Below, one piece after another: positions 4,046 to 6,326 of a stretch of 6,326 nt of DNA (the first letter of the stretch is position 1; each line of letters starts with the position of its first letter). Source of the stretch: Candidatus Colwellbacteria bacterium RIFCSPLOWO2_12_FULL_43_11 (GTDB lineage Bacteria; Patescibacteriota; Minisyncoccia; UBA6257; Colwellbacteraceae); the NCBI GenBank assembly GCA_001817805.1, contig MHJB01000001.1, positions 389 to 6,714 on the forward strand, written 5' to 3'. The position numbers and the translations under genes are program-made. A model generated the notes under the pieces. The model did not search any database. It saw only the letters and a program-made list of their open reading frames with translations, and was not told the DNA's origin.

Positions 4046-5170
4046 CTATCTCAGCCTTTCCGGGATCTCTTCTAATGAGATTTTCGAGAGGGCGGGCCTA
4101 ACCGCTTCACGGCAGACCTCAAGAGAGGCCCTACCGAATAGTTGTTCATATTGAGAAACTAATCTATCCAAAACTTCTTTACGATTACCGGTAACATAGA
4201 CTTCCATTTGACTCACATCAATACTTAATCCCTCAACCTGCTGCGCTTCACTCCAAGCAGACGGGCCAATAATGGTTGCCTGTTCGTGAATGATTCGAGA
4301 AGCCAACTGATATTTTTGGCCCTGATTGAAACTTTCCGTAGAGAGAGGAACTGACCGTGAATCAAGTAAGACGATGCCAACCGATAGGACATACATTGTA
4401 GTAGTAAATAAGACGTCTGCAAGACTGCCATTATAATAAGTTTCTACCGTGGTGGTGTAAGAAAATAAGAAATCACCGAAATAATTTATCGTGAAAGCAG
4501 ATAATATCAGATAAATAGGCAGACGGTATTTACCGCCAAAGTAACGATAGGAAAGACCGTAAATAAGTGTCGAAAGTGTGACAATGACCAAATCTGAGAT
4601 TGGGTATGCAAAATCTAGAAGTAATTTTAAAGTCTCACTAGATTCCGCCGTGGTAATAACCCCGCCCCTAGCAACTGTAACAAGTAAATAGTAAGAGGCG
4701 GCTGCTATAGCAATTGGCACTAAAAACAACATCGTCTTGCCACCAAGTTTTCGCAAACCGAACTGCGCGCCAGTAGCTTTGGAGAGCATTACTATACCAA
4801 TAGCCCAGAGAGCATAGGCAGGCAAAAAACCAGCATCAGCCCAAGAGGGGTAAGGAACTTCAACTTGAAGAGCAAGGTTATAAAAAAGATAAATAGCGAG
4901 CCCGATGCCCCAGACAATTAAACCAGTAGAAAGAACAATAATAGCTCGCCCAACATCGCTTTTCCATCCGCCCCAATGCCGAGCAACGAAAAAGAGGCCG
5001 TAAAAGCCTCCAGCAAAAGAAATAATATTATAGGTGCCGCTTAAATAATTCCACTTCGTGTCAGTCCAGCCATTCAAATATAGCAATAGAAACCAACCTA
5101 AGAAGAAAACGTAAAGAACGGTTAAACCAATCACGAACACCTGACGAGCACTCATGTTTCCAGTCGTCAT
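4046..5170 (-). CDS. Eight-helix sensor-like integral membrane protein with conserved cytoplasmic tail
   Basis: 374 aa. About eight membrane helices are predicted by eye, at roughly 10-32, 43-63, 73-98, 112-131, 145-166, 188-210, 216-233 and 250-269. Three helices begin with a similar motif: PSWAD (108-112), YPISD (189-193) and SLAD (249-252). Comparable (P)S-x-A-D openings occur in multi-helix sensor domains in front of GGDEF or histidine kinase modules (family knowledge, recalled). No kinase, GGDEF, HAMP or PAS motif follows. The soluble tail (about 285-374) starts SRIIHEQATIIGPSAWSEAQQ and includes YEQLFGRASLEVCREA; its function is unknown to me. It is the first gene of the rluD-rplS-tRNA-Leu unit, with a near-consensus promoter ending 9 nt before the ATG. 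A later ATG (residue 6) is also possible. Stop is TAG. Confidence 0.7.
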   Translation of the reverse strand: MTTGNMSARQVFVIGLTVLYVFFLGWFLLLYLNGWTDTKWNYLSGTYNIISFAGGFYGLFFVARHWGGWKSDVGRAIIVLSTGLIVWGIGLAIYLFYNLALQVEVPYPSWADAGFLPAYALWAIGIVMLSKATGAQFGLRKLGGKTMLFLVPIAIAAASYYLLVTVARGGVITTAESSETLKLLLDFAYPISDLVIVTLSTLIYGLSYRYFGGKYRLPIYLILSAFTINYFGDFLFSYTTTVETYYNGSLADVLFTTTMYVLSVGIVLLDSRSVPLSTESFNQGQKYQLASRIIHEQATIIGPSAWSEAQQVEGLSIDVSQMEVYVTGNRKEVLDRLVSQYEQLFGRASLEVCREAVRPALSKISLEEIPERLR

Positions 5171-5179
5171 TCTTATGTT

Positions 5180-5208
5180 ATTCTATCAGGAAATGGGAGA
5201 TTTTTCAA
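5180..5208 (-). promoter_or_regulatory. Strong promoter of the sensor-rluD-rplS-tRNA-Leu unit
   Basis: On the minus strand TTGAAA (5203-5208), 17 bp, then TAGAAT (5180-5185) with an upstream TG (extended -10). Both hexamers match the consensus at 5 of 6 positions with ideal spacing. The ATG follows the -10 by only 9 nt, so the mRNA should be leaderless or carry about 2-3 leader nt. This would make a nearly leaderless transcript the source of bL19 and tRNA-Leu. Confidence 0.72.
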
Positions 5209-5257
5209 TAAGCGGAAGCCCATTGTTTGGAAAATAAAATTCCTCTTAATCTTCTTG

Positions 5258-5332
5258 TGGTGCGCCCACGAGGGATCGAACCTCGGGCCTTTTGCGTGTC
5301 ATGCAAACGCTCTACCACTGAGCTATGAGCGC
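5258..5332 (-). tRNA. tRNA-Val (anticodon GAC), CCA encoded
   Basis: 72 nt plus an encoded CCA. The acceptor GCGCTCA pairs with TGGGCGC (one T-G pair). The D-arm is GCTC-AGTGGTA-GAGC. The anticodon stem TTTGC/GCAAA holds loop ATGACAC, so the anticodon is GAC (GUC and GUU). The T-arm is CGAGG-TTCGATC-CCTCG. It lies 48 nt after tRNA-Ile and probably shares its transcript. Unlike tRNA-Leu and tRNA-Ile here, the discriminator A is followed by CCA, possibly by chance. Confidence 0.94.
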
Positions 5333-5380
5333 GATAACCCTTCCTTCGGGCAACCTCACATCGCCAAAAAGAAGAGCATG

Positions 5381-5452
5381 TGCGCGTGGGAAGGATCGAA
5401 CTTCCGGCCCCAGTCTTATCAGGACTGTGCTCTACCACTGAGCTACACGCGC
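5381..5452 (-). tRNA. tRNA-Ile (anticodon GAT)
   Basis: 72 nt. The acceptor GCGCGTG pairs perfectly with CACGCGC; the discriminator is A. The anticodon stem CAGTC/GACTG holds loop CTGATAA, so the anticodon is GAT (AUC and AUU). The T-arm is GGAAG-TTCGATC-CTTCC. CCA is not encoded (CAT follows). The gene begins 1 nt after the stop codon of the 65-aa membrane protein, so it must be processed from a messenger. It is not in an rRNA spacer, the frequent place for tRNA-Ile(GAT) in other bacteria. Confidence 0.95.
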
Positions 5453-5453
5453 G

Positions 5454-5651
5454 TTACAAATTTAAAGCCTTAAACCCTTTTATATCGAATTCGATTACTC
5501 CCCCGTTGTTAGCTGGCTCCAGCTTTAAAGTACGCCATAAATTATTACTCAAAAATCCTAAAGAGTAAATAACCGAAACGGCTACCAAAACAAGCGTCAC
5601 CACCGCGGATATAATAAGATTTCTTTGTAATTTGCTTATTTTTTTAGGCAT
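5454..5651 (-). CDS. Small single-helix membrane protein, function unknown
   Basis: 65 aa. A basic N-terminus (MPKKISKLQR) is followed by one membrane helix at about 11-33 and a short extracytoplasmic tail ending GGVIEFDIKGFKALNL. I do not recognise a family. The start is 1 nt after the stop of the PilO-like gene (TAATATG), so translation is probably coupled. The topology (short cytoplasmic basic end, one helix, small outer part) and this coupling suggest it is a partner of the PilO-like protein (inference). The stop TAA is 1 nt before tRNA-Ile. It is kept as a gene because of its tight fit, charge distribution and lack of any competing frame. Confidence 0.65.
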   Translation of the reverse strand: MPKKISKLQRNLIISAVVTLVLVAVSVIYSLGFLSNNLWRTLKLEPANNGGVIEFDIKGFKALNL

Positions 5652-5652
5652 A

Positions 5653-6177
5653 TTAATCGCTGAAAAATAATTCTCCGGTTATTAAACCACTGAAACCGCT
5701 GCCTTGTCTTACAATATCAAAACTAACCACATTAATAGAATAGCTGCCTACATCCAAGTCTCTAATAAAAGCCACGAGGTCGTTGTAACTACCGCTCAAG
5801 TTCATATCAATTCCTATGTAACCCGGCTGTGTATTGGTAGCAGAAACTTCTTCTTTAAATTTAGAGCCGAAGGATAAACTTCTACGCTTAGCCAAATCTT
5901 CAAGATCACGGCTTACCGAAAAAAGCGAATCTCTTTTTGGTAGAGCGTTATTGAGTTTGAAGAGGGCAATGTCGGCTTCTTTTTCCTGTTCCTTAAGTTT
6001 GGCCAAATCACTTATATTATTTCTGGCTTGTAATAGCTTTGTATTGGTATTTAAAATAAGTGTACCCTTTTTGGAGATATCAAAACCCAAATAAAACACC
6101 ACTATGCCTATAATCAATATAGTGCCTAAGGTGAAGGAGAGAGTCGAAATTAAACGTAATTTAAAACTGCGTTCCAT
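5653..6177 (-). CDS. PilO-like type IV pilus inner-membrane protein
   Basis: 174 aa. A short basic N-terminus is followed by one membrane helix at about 12-31, a heptad-like charged segment at about 36-75 (likely coiled coil), and a small alpha/beta domain at about 76-174. That domain has the PilO-type pattern GYIGIDMNLSGSYNDLVAFIRDL followed by YSINVVSFDIV and GLITGELFF. PilO pairs with PilN in the inner-membrane alignment complex linking cytoplasmic PilM to the pilus machinery, in type IV pili that drive adhesion, twitching and DNA uptake. pilM and pilN are not adjacent: upstream is divergent dprA, downstream the 65-aa membrane protein. Fold-level similarity is low in this family, so a general GspM/PilO-like scaffold is the safer wording. 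Confidence 0.62.
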   Translation of the reverse strand: MERSFKLRLISTLSFTLGTILIIGIVVFYLGFDISKKGTLILNTNTKLLQARNNISDLAKLKEQEKEADIALFKLNNALPKRDSLFSVSRDLEDLAKRRSLSFGSKFKEEVSATNTQPGYIGIDMNLSGSYNDLVAFIRDLDVGSYSINVVSFDIVRQGSGFSGLITGELFFSD

Positions 6178-6189
6178 TGTGAAATTTGC

Positions 6190-6205
6190 TTATATGATAA
6201 TATAA
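6190..6205. promoter_or_regulatory. Palindromic AT-rich box shared by the divergent pilO-like and dprA promoters
   Basis: TTATAT (6190-6195) and ATATAA (6200-6205) form a perfect inverted repeat around GATA, in the middle of the short gap between divergent start codons at 6177 and 6212. Each strand contains -10-like hexamers: TATGAT or TAATAT on plus, TATATT or TATCAT on minus. A weak -35 for plus is TTGTGA (6177-6182), 18 bp before TATAAA; for minus it is GCGACT, 17 bp before TATATT. Overlapping divergent promoters are likely, with very short leaders at least for dprA. Confidence 0.45.
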
Positions 6206-6211
6206 AACGAC

Positions 6212-6326
6212 ATGGATATAAAGTCGCTAAACAGTGAGAGCCTGCCTCGGATGCTAAAGGAAATCCCCGGTCCTCCGGAGAAACTTTTTGTTATGGGCGA
6301 ACTACCGGATGATAATATTCCTCTTA
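6212..6326 (+). CDS. dprA: DNA-processing protein DprA, N-terminal fragment (cut by window edge)
   Basis: Only the first 38 codons are visible, starting at the ATG at 6212 and open to the edge. The segment SLPRMLKEIPGPPEKLFVMGELP is the typical DprA lead-in (iPxPPxxLyxxGxlp) found just before the Rossmann-like core with its GxR motif, which would lie outside the window. DprA binds incoming single-stranded DNA and loads RecA during natural transformation. The divergent PilO-like gene would fit a DNA-uptake theme. The visible stretch is short, so the call rests on this single motif. Confidence 0.72.
   Translation, partial: MDIKSLNSESLPRMLKEIPGPPEKLFVMGELPDDNIPL

Noticed and set aside
4225..4431. 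A 68-codon minus-strand frame inside the sensor-like gene, and a 68-codon minus-strand frame antisense to the 3D gene (2023-2229)
   Set aside because: Both are alternate-frame shadows of convincing coding sequences.
5171..5257. A terminator between tRNA-Val and the sensor-like gene
   Set aside because: No convincing GC-rich stem with a T-tract was found. A weak GGAA/TTCC pairing is too short, so read-through from the tRNA operon remains possible.
5205..5568. Several 60-77-codon frames over the tRNA-Val/tRNA-Ile region on both strands
   Set aside because: They lie across well-folded tRNA genes or antisense to the 65-aa gene, and have no protein-like features.

Overview
The window looks like a piece of a small, compact bacterial genome of the Candidate Phyla Radiation (Patescibacteria, Parcubacteria-like). 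This is an inference. It rests on very tight gene packing, short versions of recO and rplS, a DUF5652-type membrane protein, a small 3D-domain protein, a PilO-like protein apart from its usual operon partners, and tRNA-Leu and tRNA-Ile genes without an encoded CCA. Stop codons used are TAA, TAG and TGA. The DUF5652 gene ends on TGA just before a terminator, so the standard bacterial code fits.

Layout, left to right. At 1-1689 (minus strand) recO is followed, with a 20-bp overlap, by a membrane-anchored protein of repeated beta-sandwich-like domains that runs off the left edge. At 1690-1840 is a divergent regulatory region with a hairpin, a likely recO promoter, a strong sigma70-type promoter and a hairpin-filled 5' UTR. 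At 1841-2281 (plus) is a small secreted or anchored 3D-domain protein, with a clear intrinsic terminator at 2285-2320. At 2338-2598 (minus) is a two-helix DUF5652 protein, convergent on that terminator.

At 2681-2909 is the strangest part of the window. A perfect 57-bp direct repeat lies 172 bp apart. The right copy contains the last 13 nt of a tRNA-Leu(GAG) gene plus its 3' flank. The 115 bp between the copies hold three successive hairpins, closed by arms that resemble the tRNA T-arm in opposite orientations. This looks like a tRNA-3'-end-associated insertion or duplicated structured element, with no protein gene.

At 2897-5170 (minus) is one apparent operon: an eight-helix sensor-like membrane protein, an RluA/RluD-family pseudouridine synthase, ribosomal protein bL19 and tRNA-Leu. 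Spacings are 10 nt, a 4-nt overlap and 3 nt. At 5258-6177 (minus) a PilO-like protein and a 65-aa one-helix membrane protein are followed 1 nt later by tRNA-Ile(GAT) and then tRNA-Val(GAC). At 6212-6326 (plus) is the beginning of dprA, divergent from the pilO-like gene across 33-34 bp that contain a palindromic pair of -10-like boxes.

Functionally the window mixes translation (bL19, rRNA pseudouridylation, three tRNAs), recombination and DNA uptake (RecO, DprA, and a PilO-like protein that may belong to the type IV pilus) and cell envelope (3D-domain protein, surface-domain protein, small membrane proteins). Several likely promoters lie so close to their start codons that leaderless or near-leaderless transcripts are predicted. 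The 3D-domain gene is the exception, with a 40-nt structured leader.
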